The notes below the pieces were generated by a model. That model searched no databases, was not told the DNA's origin, and saw nothing but the letters and a program-made list of their open reading frames with translations. Shown here piece by piece: positions 45,125 to 57,219 of a DNA stretch of 64,000 nt. Positions within the stretch are counted from its first letter, which is position 1. Every line of letters starts with the position of its first letter. Source of the DNA: Xanthostigma xanthostigma (lineage: Eukaryota; Arthropoda; Insecta; Raphidioptera; Raphidiidae); contig OY754469.1 of assembly GCA_963575645.1 (NCBI GenBank), forward strand, positions 23,578,001 to 23,642,000, read 5' to 3'. Position numbers and translations under genes: made by a program.

Positions 45125-46864
45125 TGTAACGTTTTACAATTTTTGGCCCTTTGGAGGATCATTATTTTGTTGAAATAATATTTGAATATTATCGTATAAA
45201 TAATATTGAAAATAAAAGACACTTTAAAACGACACAATAAGTGGGAGAGAGAAGTTCAGCGGTGATAAGAGGGCCGGTAGTTAATAAAGGACAACGGCGC
45301 TTGTGTTACACGCGGAGTGATACAAAAACAGATCTATTAAATTGAATGTTAGCTGACAAGGTGAGAGCGTTGCGCCGGCCAGTACGCTAGAGAGGGAACG
45401 ACTAGGCGACAAGTTTATTCATTGTATGGCAAGATTTCGAGTTCAGTTGACGACGTACAGGTTTCAAGTCAACATCGTGGTATTTAATACGGATTTTGAG
45501 ATTTGATTTAGCATTGTATTCTGATTACTTTGATTTGGCAAATTTTCTGAGGCGATTTGTGGCTAGGTCTTGGTGGTTGTAAGGTTCTAGTTTTCGTTGG
45601 CGAATAGGGCAGTCCTCCGTGAACCCCTTTTGTGAAGTAATTTCGGATCCGTGAGCTGCGGTTCCAAATTACAGAATTATTTCCCCTTTTTGATTGTTGT
45701 CACTATTGTTAGATAGAATCTAACCGTGAACTAACAAGCCTGCTGGCACTCTGTATTTTGTTTCACTTTCTGTCGTTTAGGATTGGAGTATTCTGTAATT
45801 TGTTGTTGATCAGGATTAATTCTGGAATTACTCTGGAATTATTTGGAATTATGTTAGTTCAGGATTTGCGGATTTTTTAGTAACAACGTACGCCAATGCA
45901 AATTTTACGATTTATTAATGCTGATGTCGTCAACTCAAATGAATGATTATTTGGTTATTTTAATGCAAGCTCGGTATTGAGTCAGAATTTGTGGGCCTAA
46001 AGTTATGATGCGGACACTCCGTCTCGCGAATATTTATATTTTTGAAGTATTGCAGTACAGGCGTGACGATTAACGTCGCGCACAGTTTTGGCGGTATTTT
46101 GAGTGAACTGTAATAGTTCGTTATTTTGAGTAAACTGTAATAGTTCGTTATTTTGAGTGAACTGTAATAGTTCGATATTTTGAGTGAACTGTCATAGTTC
46201 GATATTTTGAGTGAACTGTCAGAGTTCGACATTATTGTAAATATTTTGAGTGAACTGCAATAGCTCGATATTTTGTAAATATTTTGAGTGAACTTCTCGG
46301 CTCACTATTTGGGACTTGAAAATTCTTGGCGATTGTTTTTTTATTTCTTTTTTTGTCCATCCATTCTCTTCGAGTGGATTATTGGTTGTGATCGTCCTTC
46401 TGTGTTATTTTATAGGTTGTGGCGTGGTTTTGGGCTGCGTGTTGTTGGGGGCTTTTTGGCTTTTAGTTTTAGTTCTCTGTGTTGCCTACGTTGCATACTA
46501 GTCTAGGGGTGGACTCTCTAGACAACTCTTGTGTGGCCCTTCGTGTCCTGGCGCCCTTTCATCTCAGTCGGTAGGGCCCACACGATTTAATTTCAGCAGC
46601 GCCGTGTGGCAACACAGTTGTATTTATTTAATTTATTATTGTGGCGTCGTGTATTACTTGTTAATTTTAAGTTAAAACAATCGCCAATTTTATTTTGGTA
46701 TTAAGTGGTCGGTGGTCGGATTTTTATTGCCCATTCTGGGCTTTTTCCCAAAAGGGGAACTCTCATTCTTTTGTATCGTCCCACGCCCCTCGCGCCGTCT
46801 GAATTTAGCTAGCCGTGGCCTCCTCTAAGCGGCGAGGGGTAGCAGTGTAAGAAGTGAGGTTACA
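45125..46864 (-). mobile_element. Solo-LTR-like element, second copy, opposite orientation
   Basis: Starts TGTAACGTTT and ends GAGGTTACA on plus, flanked by ATAT on both sides. In reverse complement it is colinear with 42044-44406 minus the nested MITE. It has its own internal minisatellite (46090-46295). Opposite orientation excludes the two being LTRs of one provirus. Confidence 0.7.
46090..46295. repeat. Minisatellite, about 27-bp period
   Basis: Seven to eight units of attttgagtgaactgtaata plus gttcg inside the LTR-like element. It gives a repetitive minus-strand frame (SSLKISNYY type) that is not a gene. Confidence 0.9.
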
Positions 46865-47529
46865 ATATACATATAATTGTTAAAGTACTTAAAAAACTTT
46901 TGGAACACTTGTAGGTAATACTTCAAGAAATTATACTTTTTCATCTGCAATTGGTTTTATATAATTTGCTTGACTTAGTCAAAAGTTACAGCTATTTCCG
47001 TTCAGCGCGGGTTCTCCTACAAACCTATTGCACTCTGAGCAGGCTATCGACGCGTGTCAATTTGTGACCTCAACAAATTTCTGCTCGCTCGAATTACATG
47101 TGAAAAATACATGTTACACATGTTTTCTTCGTAAAATTTTCCGTTCTTTTCAATAGCGCTATTCGTATCGTTTTAAAAATGAATCGGGAAGGAGATATTG
47201 TCAAAAAACTGTTTTTGGCGCCATTTTTTCAATATGGCGGCGCGAGCGGCAAAGATACGAGGTGGCAAAGTAGAAATCTGGAAAGAGCACATCAAAATCT
47301 ATAATATCACCAATTTTCAAAACTCCCGGAAAATGTTCTGGGTAAAACTACCAAGTGACTATACTATATAAGAAGCAATTGAAAAACAAATATAATAATA
47401 CGATGAAGGAAGGTTTTGGTTGAGGATCTTATTTATGATCCTCAACCAAAACCTTCCTTCATCGTAATATTCTATTGGATCAACACTACTTTATGCTGAA
47501 GAAATATAATAATATTTAATTTTAGTTGT
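46865..47529. other. Intergenic with a perfect hairpin
   Basis: Somewhat GC-richer near 47000-47250, without recognisable coding content. It contains the palindrome at 47400-47465. Confidence 0.45.
47400..47465. repeat. Perfect inverted repeat, 29-bp arms
   Basis: Arms 47400-47428 and 47437-47465 (acgatgaaggaaggttttgg...) are exact inversions with an 8-base loop ttatttat. Size and perfection resemble a small-RNA hairpin or a very recent inverted duplication. Confidence 0.9.
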
Positions 47530-47635
47530 TACCCGCGTCACAGAAATGTCAATTGATTTTTATTATAATATGCTAAATTCAGTATTTTCAAAGTTGGAAT
47601 GGCCCTGTTGACCAATTGGCTCTAATTTTTTTTGT
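47530..47635 (-). repeat. Repeat family C, 5' end fragment
   Basis: Reverse complement of the C left end: aaagttggaatggccctgtt and gaccaattggctctaatttt, preceded by acccgcgtcac. Confidence 0.75.
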
Positions 47636-49231
47636 TAAAAACGCGTACCTACTTAATACATTGCTTTTTGGATTGTACAGAATAAATTTTAATTGAAACA
47701 GGATACAGTCAAAAATAATACAGATTTTGCTGTGATACACTTTATGCAACAATTATTATCTTATTATAGACTACCTATTATTATCAGTGTATAAATACAA
47801 TATTAAAAAATATCGAAAATATACGCTACGTCTCGATTCTGTAACAATACAGCGTACATCATCTTCAAAAGAAAATACCTAGCATACTTGAGCTTCGATA
47901 TGTTGGATAAAAAAATAGTTTTCCGACATTTCAACGTAAATATAAAAAAATACAACGATGAAAGACTTAAAACATCACGATTATTATATTATGAGCTAAA
48001 AAATAAAGAAACATTAAAAAAGTATACTCAGAACACTCTAGTTAAAAACAATAAAAAACAACAAATTAATCAGTAGTCAATTTAGTTTACGCTGAAGATG
48101 GGTGTTATAGCTCTCTATATTATGTACGTTCAATAAAAAAAATGTTGCGGTGAAGAAGTGACAAGATAGTCGTTTTTAAAGAAACACTACATCAAATACG
48201 AAGTACATAAGAGCTCTTAGTTAAGAAAATTTTTTATTTGATCTTTTTGTAGCACATTCAACAATAAAATTAAAAAAATGGTCATAAATATGCTCCCTGT
48301 TAATTTAGAGGAACGTGTTTGATATCATAGCGCACGAGATGAACCGGCCAAGTTCTCGCAAAGCACTGGACCATTAACACAAACCATTTCGAAGCTTTTT
48401 CGATCTCCCTCTTTCTACGAGGTAAGTTACGTTACAGAACTGAATTTGGGTTAAGGTTACCATAAAGAAGCTGTATTCCAAATTTTATACGTCTAGGTGG
48501 AATAGTTTCTAAGATACGGGTGTTCAAAAATCACGATTTTGGACATTGACTGACTGACTTATTCATTTATGATTATAACAGCGTCGGCAAACTTTAACTC
48601 GCAAGTCACTAAACGCATTTGATACTTTCAAAGAATCCACTTTTGGGTTCCATAAAAAGTGTATTTATATGTAAAAATATAGACCTCGATATTTTTGTAT
48701 ATTATTATTATTGCCATTACTCTTATTTTTTACCACTCTATTCCTAATTGTCTTTTCTTTACTCCTTCTGTATACATGTAAATACTTCAATTTAGAAAAA
48801 ATATTTTTTACCGATGAGGGCTGATTGTGCAAACAAAAGCCAAAAAATTCTTAGATTAAAAAAAAAATAAATTATAAAACGCATGACACAGATACTTTAT
48901 GAAAATATAAATAACCAGATTAACATTATGTAATAATTTTCTTAATAAAATTCATCTTATTCACTAACGGATTGTTTAAAAATGAAAATATCCATTGACC
49001 CGAGCCTTGTTTTTTTGATTTTGACCCGTATCCACGACAGGTTGCCGACGGCTGTGTTTTCTATGGTGCTATGCACCACCCGGTCGTCCGAAGATTACTC
49101 ATATCTACTCGAGTAATATAATGAAGTGGGGTAACTATGATGTCATGAAGTATGGTATTTAACTACACTGCGTCTAGATACTACAGTCGAATAAGTAAAA
49201 ATATAATTTTGCACAACGTATTGAAACCCCA
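47636..49231. other. Intergenic, no gene seen
   Basis: AT-rich. The plus-strand frame 47888-48076 is Lys/Asn-rich and has no recognisable content. 48300-48680 has moderate-GC text that may be an old repeat. Confidence 0.45.
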
Positions 49232-49472
49232 CCAAAAACATAAATCTGAAAAAGGGTCAACTTCGATACCAAAAACCAGTGACTTAGCTGAAAAAAGGAA
49301 GTGAGATTTAAGGAGGTGACAAGTTTTCAGTTGGCAAGTTTTTATTAATGATTTGTGTATACAAACTTGCCAAGTGAAAACTTGCCAGACTCTTAGACCT
49401 CATTTCTTTTTTTCAGCAAATCCAATTGTTCTTTATATCGAACTTGGCCTTTTTTCACATTTATGTTTTTGG
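49232..49472. repeat. Foldback, about 115-bp arms
   Basis: ccaaaaacataaatctgaaa at the left is mirrored by cacatttatgtttttgg at the right. Inner blocks ttggcaagttttt and aaacttgccaa are also mirrored. Arms are imperfect. Confidence 0.75.
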
Positions 49473-50724
49473 TCAGTTGATATTTACAATAAATGGCAAT
49501 ATTTTTTGTACCTGGATAATTAATTTGTCCATAATTAGTTTTTTAAATATTCAGTTTTTAATTTAAATGTAATTTACAAAGGAATGGAAAATTGAAAATA
49601 AATCAACTAGGTATATACAGCATGTAAAAAAACTGAACCTTAACTAATCGTAAAAAAACTTCATTATTGTACGTTTCTGCCATTCTTTGTAAAGAATTAA
49701 GATTCAAACATATTATTACTGATCCAAAATTTAATATAAAATTCAAAAATCTAATTATACAGTATAAGCTGCTTTTTTTAATTTATAAGTCAACTTAATT
49801 TTGATTACTATAATATGAAGAACTGCTCACATATGACGTAATGTTTCTCATGGGGCGGCGGGATAGTTACCATCAGCATTGCTATTAGGTTATCAGATGG
49901 TAGTAGGGCATTCATATAACGTTGTGTTGTATTATCGAAATTTAAAAAAAAATGTAATTTAGTATATTACACTCTTCTGGAATTCAAACCTGGCGTCTCT
50001 TTTGAATAAAATTATATATTACTATAATATTTTGGGGTAGATGAGATTCAAAAATAGCGGAAAAAATCTTTCCCCATTACTTGACCATCCCTTAGTCATT
50101 CTCATAGAAATAAACAGGTTTAATTCAATATCAAATCTCGTTATGAACCTAGGATATCGCAGTTCTAGACAAATGGACATTTTTTATATTTCACTTATTT
50201 AGGTATATTATTTTTATGAAAAAAATATTTAATAATATTTGCTATCACCATTTTAAGCTGTAAATTAGTGTTGTAAAAATTTATTATTATATATTTAAAC
50301 ATGACAGTATATTTTAAATTTTTATACTTTCAAAACATATTTCTTTCTTGGGCACAGTGTATACTTGCGAATTTATTTACACTGCACTAATGAAATATTT
50401 TAGCGCGTTTATTTTGTCTATCATAAGCAAAATGATACAATCATCGAACACCAAACGTCAAGTGAATTATAGACGCTCAACAACAGAGATCCGCATTAGA
50501 TAATTTGCCAATCGGCATACACTGGCCAACTGGTACGAGCTCGAGTTCCTGGAAGTACTAATTAAGTACACCCAGTTTTCATATAAGTGTATTGCTTTTA
50601 TAGCCTAAAGCACTTTGCCAAATTTTAATAATTTGGCAATTTTTCAAAAAAAATTACATTAATACTAGATCCCAAATCAATAAAATCAACAGTTCACTAT
50701 ACTCAAATACACATAAGCCATCTG
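49473..50724. other. Intergenic, no gene seen
   Basis: AT-rich; a copy of gaattatagacgctcaacaa lies at about 50463. Confidence 0.5.
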
Positions 50725-51300
50725 CAGGGCCGAATTTAAAGGTGGGAGACCTTGGGATAACGAAGAAATGAAGGCCTCTAATTATTTTTAAAATAAAAGT
50801 CGTTTCAGTGTTTAAATAATTTTTTTTTCTTCATACCTCGATCGAGGTCATAAATTCACACGCGCAAAAAAATGCCAACGCATCAACATGACCCCGTATT
50901 TTTTTTTTTAAGAACTCTCCCCAGACGCCCTCTTCTTTTTGCTGCGCAAAAAAGCCATTGCATCGATATGACCCCGTAATTGTTTTTTTTAAACTCCCCC
51001 CACTTTTTACTGTGAAAATTTTTTTTTTTTAAATCGATTTTCTGCACTCAAAACGGCAAATAATACCTACTGTTATATGTTGTTTAAAATAATAATTCTG
51101 TATTTCCAATGGATATTTTGCACATCCGCAGTTATCCTACTCTTCTTAAAAGAAGTTTGTAAAACTTGTTTGGAAATTAATATTTTGCTTCACACCTTCC
51201 TTGTATTATATTAATAAAACTTAAAAAAAATATTGAATTTTTTTGCTTACCCCCCCCCCCCCCCAGGAAAAATATATCTACGCCCTTGGAGCCAATGTAG
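50725..51300. mobile_element. Repeat family K, larger copy
   Basis: Begins gcagggccgaatttaaaggt; contains two units of gaccccgtaatt-type text, and ends near ctacgcccttggagcc after a poly-C run. Its 50850-51160 part is an inverted match to 11560-11870. The borders are uncertain. Confidence 0.5.
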
Positions 51301-52886
51301 TATTTTTATTATAACGTGTGCGCAAAACATAACCTATTTTTCCAAATTTGAAAATGCTTAGCCATTAATTTATAGTGTAAATTAAATAAAACTAACTAGT
51401 ATAACCACAGCGATCGCTTGATAGATTGTTAAACTGTCGGTATTCATTTGTTTCAACAAATTTTGTTTACACGGCACACTTTGATGAAGTATAGATAACG
51501 TCAAAAAGCTATTGTGTACAGTTTTGGAACTTTGTTTTCATTTAGATATATCAAATTAATCATAAAAATAAGCAGAATTTGAATATCTTAAAATCCAAAA
51601 TGGCGTCTATAAGAAAAACAAAGTTTATGTCAATATCTCATTATGTAGAATTGTAGAGGATATAAAAAAAATAGGTATAGCCACACCACTTACCATAAAA
51701 AGTTGTAAAAAAATGGTTCACGAAAGTTTCAGATATCTTCATAAATGGAAAAGTTATGGCCTGTTTTCAAAAATAGCAATTTTCACTGTTTTCTAAATAA
51801 CTTCTTAGGGTGTCAAAATTCAATTGTTTTTTCAGTGAGACGTTAATGACCACAATTTTCTGCACTACTTTGCCCATTTAACTGACTTTCTATCTCCACT
51901 TATAACAAAGTTACCCACGTTAGCCAACGTTGATTTGGACACTCTGTATATTATAACAAAAGACTTACAAAAATTCTGAAAGCGTGTTGTAGTCAAAATA
52001 AAAAAAACGTATTGGTAGTTTTAAATTGTTTAATTATAAATACTCCTTTGCTATAAAAGTACTGTATCCTCGGGTTGAAGCACACTTTGTGTTGTTTGTT
52101 TTCAAAAATAAAAAAAAGAATAACACATACGCATTTTGGTATTTAAAAAATGTTGATTACTTCTATTCTCTGAATAATACAATAAATCTATAAAAACATC
52201 AGTGTCGATTTTAATAAATAAATAAATAAACATTTTGAAAGTTAAAATACTCAAATATAAGTAAGATACAATTCACTTTTAAAGAAATAAAAAAAGATAG
52301 AATAAAATAAACATCCTCCATTTTGATCTAGCCAATAAGTCACATTGTTTTCCTTAACTTTCCGTTAAAACAAGAGCGTGTGATTGGATACACACAACAG
52401 AAGTAATTTTCATTCGCTGCGGTGTAGCTTGGCATAATAATATGTCTCTCACGCGATCCGCTCGATGGTGTAGAAAAACGGTAGAAAGGAGATTCTGAGT
52501 GTAGGTAATATAGCTCTAGAGCTACATACCTACTGTTCTGTTTGTTGTTCAATATAAGAGCATAGCCTTCTGGGAAATTGATTTTTCCATCTAATATTAT
52601 ATTTTGCTTAAAGCAACGGAATGAGCAAATAAGTTGAGCATAGCTGTAACCAGGGATGGCTTTTTGGCTTTTTGATTTTTTCCCTACAGTCGTGCTAGAG
52701 CACCCTAAAAATGTATGATTGAAAGGGTTCATTAAAAAATCAATAATTGTAATAATGTGTTTAACGTCCGTTTCTCGAATTTATGTCGTAACAGACGTCA
52801 TTTACACCATCACTATGTTCCATCTACCGCTTCCCGTTATTTTCTACGTTTTTTTAACTTTATTTCAATTAACAGTGAATGAAGGA
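51301..52886. other. Intergenic, no gene seen
   Basis: AT-rich. The minus-strand frame 52340-52732 (130 codons) has no recognisable domain or splice context. Confidence 0.45.
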
Positions 52887-53113
52887 ACCGTATTTTTCAG
52901 ACTATAAGACGTATCTCTTTACACAGAAAAATTGACTCAAATTTTGGGTGCGTCTTATGGTTTGAAGGTAACATTAAAATAGTTTTTTCAATAAATTGTC
53001 TCTTTTATGCTAACAGTAAATAAAAATTACGATCGGAAATTAACTTTAAAATATATTTTTCTAAAAATTATCTTATAAATTTAAGGTGCGTCTTATAGTC
53101 CGAAAAATACGGT
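52887..53113. mobile_element. Short MITE (accgtatttttc..gactataagacg)
   Basis: A 227-bp element with inverted ends of about 25 bp: accgtatttttcagactata at the left and its mirror at the right. This terminal sequence is common to a very widespread small DNA-transposon family. The target duplication is not clear. Confidence 0.75.
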
Positions 53114-53129
53114 AAAAAATTAGAATAAG

Positions 53130-53968
53130 GTAGGCATAGACGTTTGATAGATAACCGGCCAACTGTATCGATAATTATCTGGAATTATTGCAGAGGGAAA
53201 CCGTGGAAAACCTCAATAAGATGGCTGGTATAGAAATTATCGCTTCTCGGCGAGAGGCGTTAGGAAAAAGTTCAAGTCACATTTGCCCGCATTGGAATTC
53301 GAACTAGTGATGTGCCGGATCGTTAAAAATGCATATCCGCGGATACGGATCTGAATACGGATATTTGGTTTCAAGATCCGCGGATACGGATATTTGGTTT
53401 TAAGATCCGCGGATACGGATACGGATCTTAACTTTCTTAGAGTACGCGGCGGTAAATATTGCACATCGACCTTTGGAAAGAGACTGTTATGGGAAAAAGT
53501 TATTGACTTCTTTAAGAGTTAACTCTCATAACAGATTCCAGAGATCGATGTGCAATATCTCATTATAAAGATAGTTTTTTATTAGTACCTTTGAGTTATG
53601 TACTATTGGTATGGTACACACTACGATAAATTTTTGCAATATAAAGGTGCCAAATACGATTTTAAGAAATAAAAAATAATCTGAATGGAATTTAACAGTT
53701 TTTCATTATTGCCTAATCACATATATATATAAAATTTCATGTATGAATTGAAAATTAATAAGGTAAAAGATCCGCCATAAAACTAACGGATACGGATACG
53801 GATATTTGGTTTCAAGATCCGCGGAGACGGATACGGCTACGGATCTTTCTTCTCCCTCGGATATCCGCGGATACGGATACGGATATCCGGCACATCACTA
53901 ATTCGAACCCAGTATCTTCCGAATGCGAGTCCAGTGCTCTCACCACTACGCTACACCGATTGGGCTCA
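53130..53968 (-). repeat. tRNA-derived SINE, split by a hAT MITE
   Basis: On the minus strand, from about 53968: a tRNA-like head with A box TAGCGTAGTGG and B box GGTTCGAAT, then a body with gaggttttccacggtttccc, the conserved motif of many insect SINEs. The hAT MITE at 53305-53900 cuts the B box region. The element is otherwise about 240 bp. Confidence 0.75.
53305..53900. mobile_element. hAT-type MITE, exact 8-bp duplication, satellite-like ends
   Basis: Starts TAGTGATGTGCCGGAT, ends ATCCGGCACATCACTA (perfect 16-bp inverted repeats) and is flanked by ATTCGAAC on both sides (53297-53304, 53901-53908). Arms are filled with repeats of gatccgcggatacgg. A central inverted repeat around 53457-53562 has gcacatcga and tcgatgtgc. 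Confidence 0.9.
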
Positions 53969-53997
53969 ATATAAATATATCATAATATAAATCTTAG

Positions 53998-54170
53998 ACC
54001 GGGTTGCAGAAAGCATTGTCAAAAATTTTGATTTAACAATGGCCTTACGATCATGAATTTACAGTTTATAAATATATCTATACATTCAGAAGCAGTCTAC
54101 TGTCATGTAAAATCAAAAGATTGTACTAACACAAAACAATTGATTGATTTGTACTGGGTTGCAAATAATG
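53998..54170. repeat. Repeat Q, related to 19720-19850
   Basis: gggttgcagaaagcattgtc followed by gatttaacaatggccttacg; a related end gggttgcaaataatgcattg at about 54158. Probably both ends of an old MITE. Confidence 0.5.
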
Positions 54171-54726
54171 CATTGAAAAAATAATTGAATTAACACTCGG
54201 ATTAAAAATAATGTTTAAATTTCTAATTCCGCAATAATAGTAGAATGGATTGCGACAAAAAAACTTTGAATCCGGTGTGTCTCGAATCGAAAAATGTTTC
54301 CCACAAAAACTGTAGAGTCGAGCTCCCCCGGAATTTTGGTATAGTTTGTGTGACCGCATGTCGGAGGGGGCGGCGGGGAATATGCCGCTTTAAAGTTTCG
54401 GAAAACTTATTTTTGCCCCATAATTCGGCCATTATTATCGGGGGAAAAAATTGTTCCTACAAAAGTTGTAGAGAAAAAGAATCCGCGTTTTAGTGCGCGA
54501 ATATTGAATGCCATTTTATAAAAAACCATTGCAGCTAGGAGCTCATTGTTCTTTCTATACCAAAGGTTCTAAAGACCCCTTCTTTGCACCGGAAGCTGTA
54601 CCTAAGGAAAAGTATTGAATTTTATCGATGTTAAAATTAACAGCATTGTCAAATTTCTGTCTCACTTTAATTTATGCGATATTATTAAATGTCAATACAT
54701 GTCTACTAAAATTATAGAAAATAAGT
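54171..54726. other. Intergenic, no gene seen
   Basis: Overlapping short frames on both strands near 54223-54493 have no recognisable content. GC-richer patch at 54355-54385. Confidence 0.45.
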
Positions 54727-54882
54727 TCAAAAACTAAAACCCGACTACTGAAAAGTATGAAACAAGAACACGCTATACATTTAGAGGGGCCTCATATATT
54801 GGAGATGGCATACGACCCCGGCTATCCTTAGATGAGAATATTTTCATGTTTCATACTTTTCATTAGTCGGTTTTTAGTTTTT
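54727..54882. mobile_element. Small foldback MITE
   Basis: ttcaaaaactaaaacccgac at the left is mirrored by gtcggtttttagtttttgaa at the right, and aaaagtatgaaac by gtttcatactttt. Length 156 bp. Confidence 0.75.
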
Positions 54883-54903
54883 GAAATTATTTTTTATTTA
54901 AAT

Positions 54904-55910
54904 TATTGACGTGATAACGTCTTATAAATTGATGAATCACCAATCTTATAAATTGATAAAACACCGGCTGCATGTTCGAAAAAGTGTAACGTTCGTAACG
55001 CGTAACGCGTAACGTTCCTAACGTTCCTAACGCGTAACGTTTTTTGCTAATTTCTCGCTCAATTTAAATCAGATCGGTTTGAAACCAGTCTTAAACGAAA
55101 GAGGAGAACATTTTACATAGATTTCGTATAACAGAATTTGCCTAAACAGTTTTTTTATACAAATTTATATAGAAAAATATTTTATACAAATTTATATAGA
55201 AAAATAGCTGTATAAATGCATTGTTGTCTATTGCATGGCGCGCGCGCGACGCGGTCGGTCGTCTTTGTTTGCCGTACATGGAAATTAGAAAATAACGTAT
55301 GTCTTGTCTTAACATGAAAACGGCTGCATTTCTAATGTTTATTTTTTGACATTAGTATTTTGTGATTTGCAAAGCCTTCTAAGTTAACTATTGGAATAAC
55401 TAATTATTATTAGAACATAATACTTTGTAAGTTGCAAACGTCACTTTTGACATTTCTTATCATTCCGACACCAAGGATAAGCGGATTGAAACCAAATTTT
55501 GGGAGGATGTTTGATATGCAAATATGAAGTGGCCTATTGTTTTTAGGGAACATCGGCGCATGCGTAAAAGAATATATCTCTTATAATGATGTTTTATATA
55601 ATAATAATAATATAGTTTTTAAAACGGTTTTTACTCTATCTATTTTTACTAGAAATTTTTGTAAATTTTTTGGGGAAAATCGGCGCATGCGCAAAAGAGA
55701 TACATGCCATAGTTGTTTTTTTATATAATAATAGTGTACTTTTTATAGTGTTTTATTATTCTACTTAATAAAATTTACCTAAATTTGAAGCGAAAGATGC
55801 AATATCATAGATTCGAATTATTGTAATTATTATATAAATTTAGGTTATGTATTACGGAATACGTTATCACGTAAAACTATCGTCCGTAAACCGACTTTAC
55901 AGACAACCAA
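54904..55910 (-). mobile_element. Repeat family G, copy 2 (inverted) with a C fragment inside
   Basis: Starts ttgacgtgataacgtcttat and ends ccgactttacagacaaccaa, the mirror of 37662-38398. The short tandem cgttcctaacg/cgcgtaacg units at 54990-55040 match gaacgttac units in copy 1. 55450-55740 inside it derives from repeat C. Confidence 0.7.
55450..55740 (-). repeat. Repeat family C fragments, partly duplicated
   Basis: attgaaaccaaattttggga, gatatgcaaatatgaag and atcggcgcatgcg blocks in reverse. The aatcggcgcatgcg block occurs twice (about 55550 and 55675), a local tandem duplication. Confidence 0.75.
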
Positions 55911-56956
55911 TTTTTTTTTTGAACTTATTTTTTTTTTGTTTTCAATTTGCTCACCCCTGGGACAAAATTCAAAAATAATTGTAGCCTATGTTACCTGGGC
56001 TATAATAACGAATCGATTGACACCTTATTTATCATAATCGAATGAAGTAGTTTAGGCTCTACGGTGGAACATCCGTAAATACCAACATACATAGACTGCT
56101 AAACACATAACCCTTCTATTTGGTTTCGCCGCAGTTGGGTAAAAATTAAATTATTTACTCACCTATTTTTTTTAGATTTTATTCAAATATATTTTTGCTT
56201 TAAAAAGTGGTTCATAATCAGTTTTCATAATTAAACACAAATTACTAAACCGAATTTGATGGAAAAAAATGTTTTTCCATATTGATGAATATGCTCCGAT
56301 TGGTACCTCAACAAAGTAGATATCATTTTTTATTTCCAAGATTTCGTGGGGAAATCCTTTTTTTAGCTGTCTTCTTGTTTCAACAATAGAGCGGCAAGTA
56401 TGATTTTGAAAAAAAATCGTCAAAATTGTATTGAAATCATTTTGTTTTGATTGGCACCATAAGGAAGTCGACATCACATTTTTTATTCTTGCGGAAAAAA
56501 TAGTGGGGAAAATAGTGTAAAGAAATAAAATTACTGTAGTGACCTTGAAATAAAAATATGTTGAAAATTTTGATATCTATTTACGGATCATTACAATAAC
56601 TCCCCATATATACCGAGGACTTAATTAAAGCGCTTCGAACATTTTAAGGGGAAAAAATCAAAACCAACCTACGCCTATCACAATTCAAAATAAGTTTACG
56701 TTATGAAAAGGAGCTGGCTAAAACATGCAGTAAGCTATCACTGAAAATGTTTTGACCCGGATACTTTTGTAAATGTACGCAATTTTTTTTATCTTTAAAA
56801 TAATAGCAATTTTTGGGGTGCGCTTATTCAATATGTCCTTGAGTGCTAGAAATGTCAAGATTGTTAAGAGCTTTTATTGCCAGAGGTTGCAGGATTCAGT
56901 GTAAATCGAACAATTCAGTCAGTTCGGAATCATTTATAAAAGACACCTTTATATTG
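55911..56956. other. Intergenic, no certain gene
   Basis: The minus-strand frame 56172-56477 (101 codons) looks somewhat protein-like (PHEILEIKNDIYFVEVPIGA), but no family is recognised and no splice sites support it. Confidence 0.4.
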
Positions 56957-57219
56957 TAGCGCCGTAGGTATCAGACGCCTGCGCAATAATGTCGCTGCGC
57001 TCCCATATTATGTTGACAGCGGGTCTTGAACTTCTCTCTACGTCAGTGTAGTGCTAGTTATCTGTTGGGTTGGTTGTATTGTTTCTCTCGACAGTTCAGT
57101 GACATTCGTCTTCTTGTTATTTATTATTGAACTTATTGGTGATAATTCGATACAAATAAACTGTTTACTGCTGTGCTTCAGTGATAAGTGCTTATAAACA
57201 TTCCAGCCATCTGATTCAG
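56957..57219 (+). other. Solo LTR or first exon of a downstream gene
   Basis: GC-richer than its surroundings. It begins TGTAGCGCCGTAGG, has an initiator-like TTCAGTGACATTCG at 57095 and an AATAAA at about 57157, the order expected of U3-R-U5 in an LTR. It ends gattCAG|GTAGGA, equally a good splice donor. No target duplication was found, and no coding exon was recognised in the 6.8 kb to the window edge. Both readings remain open. Confidence 0.4.

Noticed and set aside
42044-46864. The two LTR-like elements as the LTR pair of one provirus
   Set aside because: They are in opposite orientation, each has its own ATAT flanks and no gag/pol lies between them.
56172-56477. 101-codon minus frame as an exon
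   Set aside because: Peptide-like in places, but no family recognised, no splice signals of quality and no neighbours; chance cannot be excluded.
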